From Vicinamibacterales bacterium (GTDB lineage: Bacteria > Acidobacteriota > Vicinamibacteria > Vicinamibacterales > UBA2999), in the NCBI GenBank assembly GCA_041394705.1, contig JAWKHS010000006.1, forward strand, positions 1 through 64,000: a DNA stretch of 64,000 bases, written 5' to 3'. The notes under the pieces are model-generated. The model was not told the origin of the DNA, did not search any database, and was given only the letters and a program-made list of their open reading frames with translations. How positions within the stretch are numbered: position 1 is the first letter of the stretch; each line of letters opens with the position of its first letter. The translations under genes and the position numbers were made by a program. Shown here in pieces: positions 41,328-49,190 of this stretch.

Positions 41328-44300
41328 CGGGCGCGGGCGCGGCCGACGTCGCCGGCCTGGCGCGGGCGCTCGACGGCGCCCTCGACGGCGAGGCGCACTT
41401 CGACGACGGGTGGCGTGCGCTCTACGCCACCGATGCCTCGAACTACCGCCACGTTCCCCTCGGGGTCGTGCGGCCGCGCGGCGACCACGACGTGGCGACG
41501 ACCCTGGCGGCGGCACGACGGCACCGGGTGCCGGTGTTCGCCCGAGGCGGCGGTACCAGCCTGGCGGGCCAGACGTGCAACGAGGGGCTCGTCCTCGACT
41601 TCTCGCGCCACATGCACCGGATCGAGTCGCTGGATCCCGAGGCCCGCGTCGCGGTGGTGCAGCCGGGCACCGTGCTCGACGATCTGCGCCGCCGCGCCGC
41701 CCCACACGGCCTGACCTTCGGCCCCGACCCCGCCACGCACGGGTGGTGCACCCTCGGCGGCATGATCGGCAACAACTCCTGCGGCGTGCGTTCCGTCCTG
41801 GCGAACCAGTACGGGCCGGGGCCCACCACCGCCCACAGCGTGGAGTGGCTCGACATCATCACCGTCGACGGCGCGCGGATGCGCGTGGGTCCCACGAGCG
41901 ACGACGAGCTGGCCGGCATCATCGCCGGAGGCGGCCGCCGCGGGGAGATCTACGGGCGCCTGCGGGACTTCCAGCGCACCTACGCGGACCTGATCCGCCG
42001 GGAGTTCCCGGACATCCCCCGCCGCGTCTCCGGCTACAACCTCCCAGCCCTGCTGCCGGAGCACGGCTTCCACGTGGCGCGGGCGCTGGTGGGCAGCGAG
42101 TCGACGCTCGCGCTGGTCCTGCGGGCGCAGGTCACGCTGGTTCCGTCACGCCCCGCACGCGCGCTGGTCGTGGCCGGATTCCCCGACGTGATCGCGGCCG
42201 CCGATCGCGTGCCCGCCCTCATCGCGCTGAAGCCGGTGGGCCTCGAGGGCCTCGACAGCGGCCTCATCGCCGATCTTCGTCAGTCAGGGCTGGCCAGCGG
42301 CCACTGGCACCTGCTGCCGGACGGCGGCGCCTTCCTGTTCGTGGAGTTCGGCGACGACTCGGACGCGGCGGCCCGGGAGCAGGCGGACGCCTGCGCCGCC
42401 CTGTTGCGGGAGAGCGGCCCCCTGACGGCGGCGCGGGTCGTCACCGATCCCCGGGATCAGGCCGCGTTGTGGGAGATCCGCGAGTCGGGTCTGGCCGCGA
42501 CGGCGCGCGTGTCCGACGAGCACCGAACGTGGCCAGGGTGGGAGGACTCCGCGGTGCCGCCGGAACGGCTCGGCGAATACCTGCGCGACCTCAGGCGGCT
42601 GCTCGACGCGCATGGCTATCGCGCCGATCTCTACGGGCACTTCGGACAGGGGTGCGTGCACTGCCGTATCGACTTCGATCTCGAGACGCCGCCGGGCATC
42701 GCGCGCTTCCGGAGCTTCGTCGAGGCCGCCGCCGACCTGGTGCGAAGATACGGCGGATCGCTCTCGGGCGAGCACGGCGACGGGCAGGCGCGGAGCGAGC
42801 TGCTGCCGCGGATGTTCAGCCCCGAGATGCTCGGCGCCTTCCACGCGTTCAAGGACATCTGGGACCCGGCGCACCTCATGAACCCGCGCCGGATCGTCGA
42901 TGCCCGGCCGCTGGACGCGGATCTGCGCGGCACGCAGGCGAACGCGCCGGCGCCGGCCACGTGGTTCGCGTTCCCCGAGGACCGGGGCAGCTTCGCGCGG
43001 GCCACGGGACGCTGCGTCGGCGTCGGCAAGTGCCGCAAGACGGACGCCGGCACCATGTGTCCGAGCTACATGGTGACGGGCGAGGAGCGGCACTCCACCC
43101 GCGGGCGCGCGCGGCTGCTGTTCGAGATGCTCGAAGGCCGCCCGATGCAAGGTGGATGGCAGGCCGAGGGCGTCCGCGACGCGCTGGACCTGTGCCTCGC
43201 CTGCAAGGGCTGCAAGGGCGAGTGCCCGGTGCACGTCGACATGGCGACCTACAAGGCGGAGTTCCTGTCGCACTACTACGAGCATCACCTGCGGCCGCGC
43301 AGCGCGCACGCATTCGGACGCATCGGCACCTGGGCCCGCCTGGTGGCGCGGCTGGGCCTGCAGCGTTTCGTGAACACGGCCGCGGCGTTCCCACCGGCAC
43401 GGGCGCTCCTGCGGGCCGCGTCGGACATGGCCCCGGCGCGCACCATTCCGGCCTTCGCGCCTCGCACGTTCAGGCAGTGGTTCGCGGAGCGGCGGCCCCC
43501 GGCGGGCGAGGCCCGGCCGCCGGTGCTGCTGTGGCCCGACACCTTCAACGATCACTTCCACCCCGACGTGCTCGAGGCCGCCACCCTCGTCCTGGAGCAC
43601 ATGGGCTTCCACGTCCGCATTCCGCCACGGCCGCTGTGCTGCGGCCGGCCGTTGTACGACTACGGCCTTCTCGAGGAGGCGCGCCGCCACCTGCGCGGGA
43701 TCATGGATGCCCTCGCCGACGACGTGCGGGCCGGGACGCCGCTCGTCGGTCTCGAGCCGGGTTGCGTGAGCGTGTTCCGGGACGAGCTGGCGAACCTGTT
43801 CCCGGGCGTCGCCGCTCACGAACGCCCGGAGATGCTGACCTTCGCGGAGTTCCTCGATCGCCATGGCGATCGGCTGGCCTCCGTGCGGCTCGATCGACGG
43901 GCGCTCGTGCACGGACACTGCCATCACAAGGCGCTGGTGGGCGACGACTGCGATCGCCGCGTGCTGGCGCGGGCCGGCGTGCGTGCGGAGTTCCCCGACG
44001 CCGGCTGCTGCGGCATGGCCGGCAGCTTCGGATTCGAGGCCGCGCACTACGAGACGGCCATGGCCGTCGGCGAGCGCGTGCTGCTGCCGGCGGTCCGGTC
44101 GGCGGCCGCCGACACCCTGGTCGTCGCCGACGGCTTCAGCTGCCGGGAACAGATCGCGCAGGCCACCGACCGCCGCGCCCTGCACCTGGCGCAGGTCGTG
44201 CGGATGGCGATCGAGGACGGCCCCAGTGGTCCCGTCGGCGAGCGTCCCGAGCGCCGCTACGCCGTCGACCACGCCCACGCACGGCTGAGCGCGCGTGAGG

Positions 44301-44428
44301 TGGCCGCCGCCGGGCTCGTCACCGTGGGCCTGGCCACCGCCGGCGTCGCGGCGTGGAGAGGAGCAACGCGCCGCCGCGGCGGCGCCGCCGCGGTCGGGCG
44401 CCACGAGAACACTGCGTCAGGGGTCTAG
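41324..44428 (+). CDS. FAD-linked/Fe-S/CCG-domain oxidoreductase fusion (D-2-hydroxyacid dehydrogenase type)
   Basis: A 1034-residue three-part protein. First, an FAD-binding PCMH domain with ARGGGTSLAGQ (74-83) and GGMIGNNSCG, plus the C-terminal FAD-oxidase domain ending GGSLSGEHGDGQARS. Then a ferredoxin-like domain with CVGVGKC...MCPSY (near 563) and CLACKGCKGECP (near 623). Then two CCG domains (PLCCGRP near 771; AGCCGMAGSFG near 893) as in GlcF/heterodisulfide-reductase-like subunits. Such fusions oxidise D-lactate, D-2-hydroxyglutarate or glycolate and feed electrons to the chain. A C-terminal membrane segment (VTVGLATAGVAAW) may anchor it. It starts within the stop of the ThDP enzyme (ATGA). 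Confidence 0.88.
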   Translation: MTGAGAADVAGLARALDGALDGEAHFDDGWRALYATDASNYRHVPLGVVRPRGDHDVATTLAAARRHRVPVFARGGGTSLAGQTCNEGLVLDFSRHMHRIESLDPEARVAVVQPGTVLDDLRRRAAPHGLTFGPDPATHGWCTLGGMIGNNSCGVRSVLANQYGPGPTTAHSVEWLDIITVDGARMRVGPTSDDELAGIIAGGGRRGEIYGRLRDFQRTYADLIRREFPDIPRRVSGYNLPALLPEHGFHVARALVGSESTLALVLRAQVTLVPSRPARALVVAGFPDVIAAADRVPALIALKPVGLEGLDSGLIADLRQSGLASGHWHLLPDGGAFLFVEFGDDSDAAAREQADACAALLRESGPLTAARVVTDPRDQAALWEIRESGLAATARVSDEHRTWPGWEDSAVPPERLGEYLRDLRRLLDAHGYRADLYGHFGQGCVHCRIDFDLETPPGIARFRSFVEAAADLVRRYGGSLSGEHGDGQARSELLPRMFSPEMLGAFHAFKDIWDPAHLMNPRRIVDARPLDADLRGTQANAPAPATWFAFPEDRGSFARATGRCVGVGKCRKTDAGTMCPSYMVTGEERHSTRGRARLLFEMLEGRPMQGGWQAEGVRDALDLCLACKGCKGECPVHVDMATYKAEFLSHYYEHHLRPRSAHAFGRIGTWARLVARLGLQRFVNTAAAFPPARALLRAASDMAPARTIPAFAPRTFRQWFAERRPPAGEARPPVLLWPDTFNDHFHPDVLEAATLVLEHMGFHVRIPPRPLCCGRPLYDYGLLEEARRHLRGIMDALADDVRAGTPLVGLEPGCVSVFRDELANLFPGVAAHERPEMLTFAEFLDRHGDRLASVRLDRRALVHGHCHHKALVGDDCDRRVLARAGVRAEFPDAGCCGMAGSFGFEAAHYETAMAVGERVLLPAVRSAAADTLVVADGFSCREQIAQATDRRALHLAQVVRMAIEDGPSGPVGERPERRYAVDHAHARLSAREVAAAGLVTVGLATAGVAAWRGATRRRGGAAAVGRHENTASGV

Positions 44429-44432
44429 ACCC
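44421..44432. other. Shared stop-codon palindrome GGGTCTAGACCC of two convergent genes
   Basis: The 12 bp are a perfect inverted repeat that contains TAG of the FAD fusion gene (44426-44428) and, on the other strand, TAG of the enolase-superfamily gene (44425-44427). The genes overlap by four bases at their 3' ends. Confidence 0.6.
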
Positions 44433-45582
44433 GATAGCGCTCCAGATCCCGGCGCTTCAGCTCGATGCCAAGGCCGGGGCGCCCGGAATCCGGGCTGAGG
44501 ACGCCGCGCAATGGCGCGGAGACGCCGTCGAACGCGAGCCGCTCGATCCGGACGTGGTCGTGGAAGTACTCGACGTGGCGCGCCGGCGGCACCGCCGCGC
44601 ACAGGTGCGCGTGCAGGTGAGGCGCGGTGTGCGCGGACAGCGGCCGGCCCCAGGCCTGGCACACGGCCGCGGCCTGGAGGAAGCCCGTCACCCCGCCGCA
44701 GCGGGTCGCGTCCGCCTGCAGCACGTCGACCGCGGACGCCCGGAGCATGCGGGCGAAGTACCAGGCGTCCCAGCCGTACTCCCCCGCGGCCACCTCCATG
44801 GAGGCCGGCACGCGCCGGCGGAGCAGGCACAGGCCGTCGAGATCGTCGGACGTGACGGGCTCTTCGAACCAGCGCACGTCCGATTCCGCGAACGCCTCGG
44901 CCTGCGCGAGGGCGATCTTCACGTCGTGCGCGCCGTTGGCGTCCACGAAGAGCGCGGCGTCGCCGCCGATGGCGCGCCTGGCCGCGCGGACCCGCGCGCG
45001 ATCGGCCGCGGCGTCGCGGCCGACCTTCATCTTCACCATCGTGATGCCGTCGTCCACCCATCCCGCGAGCTGGCGCTGGAGCCGCGGCACGCTGTAGGAG
45101 GTGAAGCCCCCGCTGCCGTAGACGGGGACTCCGGAGCGCACGGCTCCCAGGAGCGACGCGAGGGATCGACCCAGTCGCCGCGCCTTCAGGTCCCAGAGCG
45201 CGACGTCGACGGCCGACAGCGCCGTGGATCCCACCCCGGGACGGCCGATGTTGCGGAGGGCCGCCGTCATCGAGGCGTGGGCGGCGGCCACGTCCATCGC
45301 ATCGGTCCCGACCACCAGCGGCGCCAGCACGCGATTCACGAGCCCAGACGCGGCCGCGTCGCCGTAGGCGTAGCCCAAGCCGCGCTGTCCGCCGGCCGTC
45401 GCCTCCGCCACCACCAGCGTCGTCGAGTCCCATGCGATCGTCCCATCCGATTCCGGCGCATCGGTGGGCACGGTGTACGCGGACGCGACGACCTGGTCGA
45501 TCGCCGTCCGCGAGTCGCGGCGGGCGGGCGGGCCGGACCGCGCGTGCGGTCCCGCCGGCCGGCTGGGGCGTCGTCGTGTCAC
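44425..45582 (-). CDS. Enolase superfamily (mandelate racemase-like) acid-sugar dehydratase or racemase
   Basis: A 385-residue protein. A capping domain (about 25-150) is followed by a barrel with K184-M-K186, Asp214 in LFVDANGAHD, Glu240 in WFEEP, Glu268 in AAGEYGW, DATRCGG and the SAHTAPHLH segment with His318. The KxK motif and this late histidine are the pattern of the mandelate racemase subgroup, which includes many acid-sugar dehydratases (D-galactarate, L-rhamnonate and so on). The substrate is unknown. Start: GTG 45582, with GGAGG four bases upstream. The N-terminal 25 residues are Arg/Pro-rich and not conserved, so a later start is possible. Confidence 0.86.
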   Translation of the reverse strand: MTRRRPSRPAGPHARSGPPARRDSRTAIDQVVASAYTVPTDAPESDGTIAWDSTTLVVAEATAGGQRGLGYAYGDAAASGLVNRVLAPLVVGTDAMDVAAAHASMTAALRNIGRPGVGSTALSAVDVALWDLKARRLGRSLASLLGAVRSGVPVYGSGGFTSYSVPRLQRQLAGWVDDGITMVKMKVGRDAAADRARVRAARRAIGGDAALFVDANGAHDVKIALAQAEAFAESDVRWFEEPVTSDDLDGLCLLRRRVPASMEVAAGEYGWDAWYFARMLRASAVDVLQADATRCGGVTGFLQAAAVCQAWGRPLSAHTAPHLHAHLCAAVPPARHVEYFHDHVRIERLAFDGVSAPLRGVLSPDSGRPGLGIELKRRDLERYRV

Positions 45583-45691
45583 AGGACCTCCGCAACTCGT
45601 ACGCCAGACGAGTCCGGGCCGGCGCGGCGCGCGGCCGGCCGGCCCGGGTGCGAGTGTGCGGCCGGACTCGGGCCCGGCCGAGGCTGGGACG

Positions 45692-47044
45692 CTAGTGCTG
45701 GATGTCCGTGGCCAGCACGTAGATCTCCTCGTTCGTGCCGTCAGGCGCGTCGCCCTCGGGCGCCATGTGCCGGGGCGCCTCGAGGAGCACGCCCTCGATC
45801 GACACGGTGTCGCCGCTGTCGACCGCGACGCCCGCATGGGACGCCGGCAGCACGAACAGCGACGTGTCGTCGCCGGCCTTGCAGTAGAACCCGCCCCGCC
45901 CGTCGGCCAGGTGCGTGACCCGCAGGTGCTGCAGGCGCACGCGGTCGCCGACGAGCTCGTCACCGGCGGCGCCCACGATCATGGCGCTCGTCAACGGCAG
46001 GCCGCGCGACCCGGACTCCGCCATGCCGGACTCGGTCCGTTGTCCCTCGACGCGGCCGGGCGGCTGGGCGTCGTCGATCAGGAGCACGATCCGGCCGTCA
46101 CCGCCGACGATCCGGCTCGCCTCGAAGAGGGGCGTCTCCAGGTAGTCGTCGTCGGCCGGGTTCAGACCGACCCAGCCCCACTCCTTCTCGACGTCCCCGG
46201 CCGCGAAGCCCTTGATCCGGCCCGTGACCGTCACCAGGTCGCCCTCGCGGACGAGCGCGGCCAGCGCGTTCGGCGCATGGACCAGCACCTCGCCGTCGAA
46301 GTCGATCCAGTGGGGCTCGTCGATCGTGAACAGCCGCGGCCCGTAGACGTGCTGGACTTCAGCGTCGACGCTGATGGTCCGGCCCATGTACCGGGTCGGG
46401 TCGTCCTCGAGGTCGCCCGGCGCGACGCGCTCGCCCCGGAACTCGGTGGCCATCGCGCGCGCCGTGGCGAGCGACGGGTGTGCCTGCCGCCACGTGTCCC
46501 ATTCCCGCATCGTCGCCGCGTCGCCGGCGTAGGCCGTGGCCACGCCGTTGGCGTCGTAGACGATCAGCCGGCCGGCGTGGTCATCCGAGCCCGACTGCTC
46601 CGACGACAGCACCACCGCCTTGGTACGGTTCGCGATGTGCCGGGCCTGCTCGTCCGGATAGACGAACTCGTGGCCGTACATGGAGCCGGGGTAGAACCAC
46701 GCGCGGATGGCCGGCGGCGACCCGGGCTCCGCCGGATCGAAGCGCAGGACCGTGGCCCCCTTCGGGTCGAGGCGCTTCAGCGGGACCGCCTCGATCGTGG
46801 CCACCAGGCCGTCCCCCTCCTTCTCGCGCACCTGCACGAGATGGTGGGACGAGCTCGGATCGGCCAGCGCGAAGACGTACGTCCCCGGCTGGAGCGTCTC
46901 GCCCGGAATCTGTACGGCCGCGTCGAACGTCAGGACGGTCCGTTCGTTCCACGTGTCCGCGGAGGCCGCGCCCACCATCAGGAGGCTGAACGCGCCCCCG
47001 ATGGCGAGGCCGTGCGTGAAGGTCGTCAGTGTCTTCCTCAGCAT
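45692..47044 (-). CDS. Secreted protein with N-terminal beta domain and OB-like domains, unknown function
   Basis: A 450-residue protein with a signal peptide ending near ASA (about residue 30). The next ~110 residues (ERTVLTFDAAVQIPGETLQPGTYVFALAD) resemble the secreted beta-domain seen widely in Acidobacteriota. Two later blocks each look like an OB-fold: YMGRTISVDAEVQHVYGPRLFTIDE with VREGDLVTVTGRIKGF, and VGDRVRLQHLRVTHLADGRGGFY with DTVSIEGVLLEAP. Such OB-like repeats occur in periplasmic stress or ligand-binding proteins. I recognise no named family. AGGAGG precedes the ATG. A weak sigma-54-like match (47077-47093, minus strand) lies upstream. Confidence 0.68.
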   Translation of the reverse strand: MLRKTLTTFTHGLAIGGAFSLLMVGAASADTWNERTVLTFDAAVQIPGETLQPGTYVFALADPSSSHHLVQVREKEGDGLVATIEAVPLKRLDPKGATVLRFDPAEPGSPPAIRAWFYPGSMYGHEFVYPDEQARHIANRTKAVVLSSEQSGSDDHAGRLIVYDANGVATAYAGDAATMREWDTWRQAHPSLATARAMATEFRGERVAPGDLEDDPTRYMGRTISVDAEVQHVYGPRLFTIDEPHWIDFDGEVLVHAPNALAALVREGDLVTVTGRIKGFAAGDVEKEWGWVGLNPADDDYLETPLFEASRIVGGDGRIVLLIDDAQPPGRVEGQRTESGMAESGSRGLPLTSAMIVGAAGDELVGDRVRLQHLRVTHLADGRGGFYCKAGDDTSLFVLPASHAGVAVDSGDTVSIEGVLLEAPRHMAPEGDAPDGTNEEIYVLATDIQH

Positions 47045-47231
47045 CAGTGCTGTCCTCCTTTCCTCCAGACAGGCACTGCAAGTTGCTTTCCGGCCGCGCG
47101 ATTCGCGCCGGGCGAGACGGTGCCGGCGCTCTGGCCGGGAGCGGTCGGACGAAGCTGCCCATTGTGCGCAATCAGGCACTCAGAGTCGGCACTTCGTTCC
47201 ATGCCCGCCGCTGCGGCTGACCTCGCGCGTG

Positions 47232-47795
47232 CTACCCGCCGCTGAGCTCGTCCTGGACCTCGCGCGCGCGTCGCAGGTGATCGCGCAGGATCGGCAGCGT
47301 GTAGGACGCCCAGTCCTTGACGTGCGCGTTGCCGCCGCCGATGACCTTCGACTCCACCAGGCTGATGGCGGCGACGTGGTCGTCGACCATCATGTCGACG
47401 TACGCCCGATCGAACGCCTCGCCCGTCAGGCCGTCCAGCGGCCGCGTGGCGTCGGCCACCGCGACGTCCGACGGTTCGGGCGCGACGGGGGTGTCGTCGA
47501 GCTCGTGCCGCAGTCGCTCGTTCGCCTGTTCGTGGTCGCGGACGACGCGCTCGGCGAGCGCTTTCACGTCGGCCGACGCGGTCGTGTCCAGCGCCATCCG
47601 GCTGGCGGCGATCTCCGTCGCGCCCGCCGTGGCCACGTCGTTGACGAAGCCGGGGTCGGGCGCCACCGTGGTGGCCTCGCCCGGCAGCGGGCCGGCCGGC
47701 TCGCTCGTCGCCGCGTCGTGGCCGGCGCCAGAGCAGGCCGCGAAGGTCAGGGCCCCGACCAACGCGAGGCCGAACGACAGTCGATGCAGTGTCAT
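47232..47795 (-). CDS. DUF4142-family lipoprotein
   Basis: The 187-residue protein has a lipoprotein signal with lipobox FAACS (Cys21), then the ferritin-like helical DUF4142 domain: FVNDVATAGATEIAASRMAL, VKALAERVVRDHEQANERL, GEAFDRAYVDMMVDDHVAAISLVE and LPILRDHLRRAREVQ. Family members are secreted four-helix proteins of unknown role, often in stress-related loci. GGGAGGAA lies before the ATG. It is upstream of the OB-like protein gene, same strand, with 187 bp between. Confidence 0.88.
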   Translation of the reverse strand: MTLHRLSFGLALVGALTFAACSGAGHDAATSEPAGPLPGEATTVAPDPGFVNDVATAGATEIAASRMALDTTASADVKALAERVVRDHEQANERLRHELDDTPVAPEPSDVAVADATRPLDGLTGEAFDRAYVDMMVDDHVAAISLVESKVIGGGNAHVKDWASYTLPILRDHLRRAREVQDELSGG

Positions 47796-48023
47796 GTGTT
47801 CCTCCCGTGTGAGTTCGCCTCGGCAGCGCGGCCGCCTGGGCGATCGGCCGCCGTCGAGATGGATGCGCCGTCGGCGCTGCCGTCGCGTACCGAGGGGAGG
47901 ATGCAGCGCGCAGGGAACGCGGCGAGTCCGACACTGTCGACCCGGCGCTCCTTCCCGGTGGCGGCACGCGTCGGCCGCGCACCCGTACGATCACGTTTCA
48001 ATCGACGTGCCACCGCGTGCGCG

Positions 48024-49049
48024 TCACACCTGAGCCGTGCTGCCGGAGCGGCGAGTCCGCAGGGACGACACGAGCGACGCGCCGATGATGCTCACGCTCA
48101 CGACGCCGGGCACCCATTCGGGAATCCGCACCGTCGTGCCGGCGAGCAGCACCACGGCCAGGACCAGGACGGCCCACTGGGCGCCGTGCGTCAGATAGGG
48201 CAGCGTGCGGATCGCGCGGTGACGGACGAGGTACACGGTGAGCGAGCGGACGTACAGCCCGCCGACGCCGAGGCCGATCGCGATGAGGACGAGGTCGGCC
48301 GATATCGCGAAAGCGCCGAGGACGCCGTCGAGCGAGAAGGACGCGTCGAGCGTCTCGAGGTACGCGAACGCGGCGAGACCCGCCAGGCCGGAACGAGGGG
48401 CGTCGTCGTCCGGCTCGGCACGGGCGCCGAGCGCGCGCACGCCCCGGATCGCCAGGAAGGTCGCGATGCCCGCCAGCCCAGCGACGAGCATCGACTCCCG
48501 CGCGTCGTCGGCCAGGAGGCGCGAGGCCGCGACGAGCGCCGCGAGCGCCGTGACCGCGGGCACGGCCCGCACGCGGCCGGCCCTGGACATCGCCGCTTCG
48601 ATCCAGCGCACCCAGTGCTCCCGGCGCTCCGGATCGCAGAAGAAGGACAGGGCCAGCATCATCAGGAACGCGCCCCCGAACCCGCCGATGATCGGGCTCG
48701 CCGCCTCCACGTCGGCGGCGAACCGCCCGTGCTGGTACAGCGCCTGGCGGAACACGTCGTCGAACGCCCGATCGGTGGCCACGGCCACGAGGCCGATCGG
48801 GAAGACCACGCGCATGCCGGCGACGGCGAGCAGGATGCCGATCGTGAGGAACGCGCGCTGCCAGGCCCGGCCGAGCGTCCGGAGGACGCCGGCGTTGACG
48901 AGGGCGTTGTCGAACGACACGGACGCTTCGAGGGCGATGAGGAGCACGACCGTCCCGACGGCGCGGAGGCCGCCGTACGCCGCCGCCCCGGCGACGGCCG
49001 CGGCCGTCCACAGCAGCGACCATTTGAAGAAGCCCAGCAGCTGTCGCAT
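48024..49049 (-). CDS. DUF475 (TerC-related) integral membrane protein
   Basis: A 341-residue protein with about eight to nine hydrophobic segments. Two SFDN/SLD-type acid motifs, EASVSFDNALVNAGVL near residue 41 and ETLDASFSLDGVLGAF near 232, match the duplicated acidic signature of DUF475/TerC-like proteins. These are proposed to move or handle metal ions, including tellurite and manganese. A cytoplasmic loop separates the halves. No ter genes are nearby. A good Shine-Dalgarno is not visible. The gene stands between DUF4142 and the ABC exporter, all on the minus strand. Confidence 0.83.
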   Translation of the reverse strand: MRQLLGFFKWSLLWTAAAVAGAAAYGGLRAVGTVVLLIALEASVSFDNALVNAGVLRTLGRAWQRAFLTIGILLAVAGMRVVFPIGLVAVATDRAFDDVFRQALYQHGRFAADVEAASPIIGGFGGAFLMMLALSFFCDPERREHWVRWIEAAMSRAGRVRAVPAVTALAALVAASRLLADDARESMLVAGLAGIATFLAIRGVRALGARAEPDDDAPRSGLAGLAAFAYLETLDASFSLDGVLGAFAISADLVLIAIGLGVGGLYVRSLTVYLVRHRAIRTLPYLTHGAQWAVLVLAVVLLAGTTVRIPEWVPGVVSVSIIGASLVSSLRTRRSGSTAQV

Positions 49050-49190
49050 TCCAAAGCCCGTCGATTCGCGGGGCCGCGCGGTCCGACCCGGCCGTGGACC
49101 GGTGTTCGCCCCGGGGGCGTACGCTGCAAGCGCCGGACCGTCCGGGCCGGCGCCGGGAGGAACGCGTGGAAGAGACCGGGTGGGGGCTGG

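Noticed and set aside
39710..44428. A very long open frame on the plus strand across the ThDP and FAD genes, out of frame with them
   Set aside because: It is rich in Arg, Gly and Ala with no family motifs, whereas the annotated frames carry complete ThDP, FAD and Fe-S motifs. It arises from high GC content.
45589..45606. Sigma-54-like CTGGCGTACGAGTTGC on the minus strand before the enolase-superfamily gene
   Set aside because: Transcription would begin at or after the GTG start, downstream of its GGAGG, so the match is likely chance. It shows that weak GG-N10-GC matches are not reliable here.
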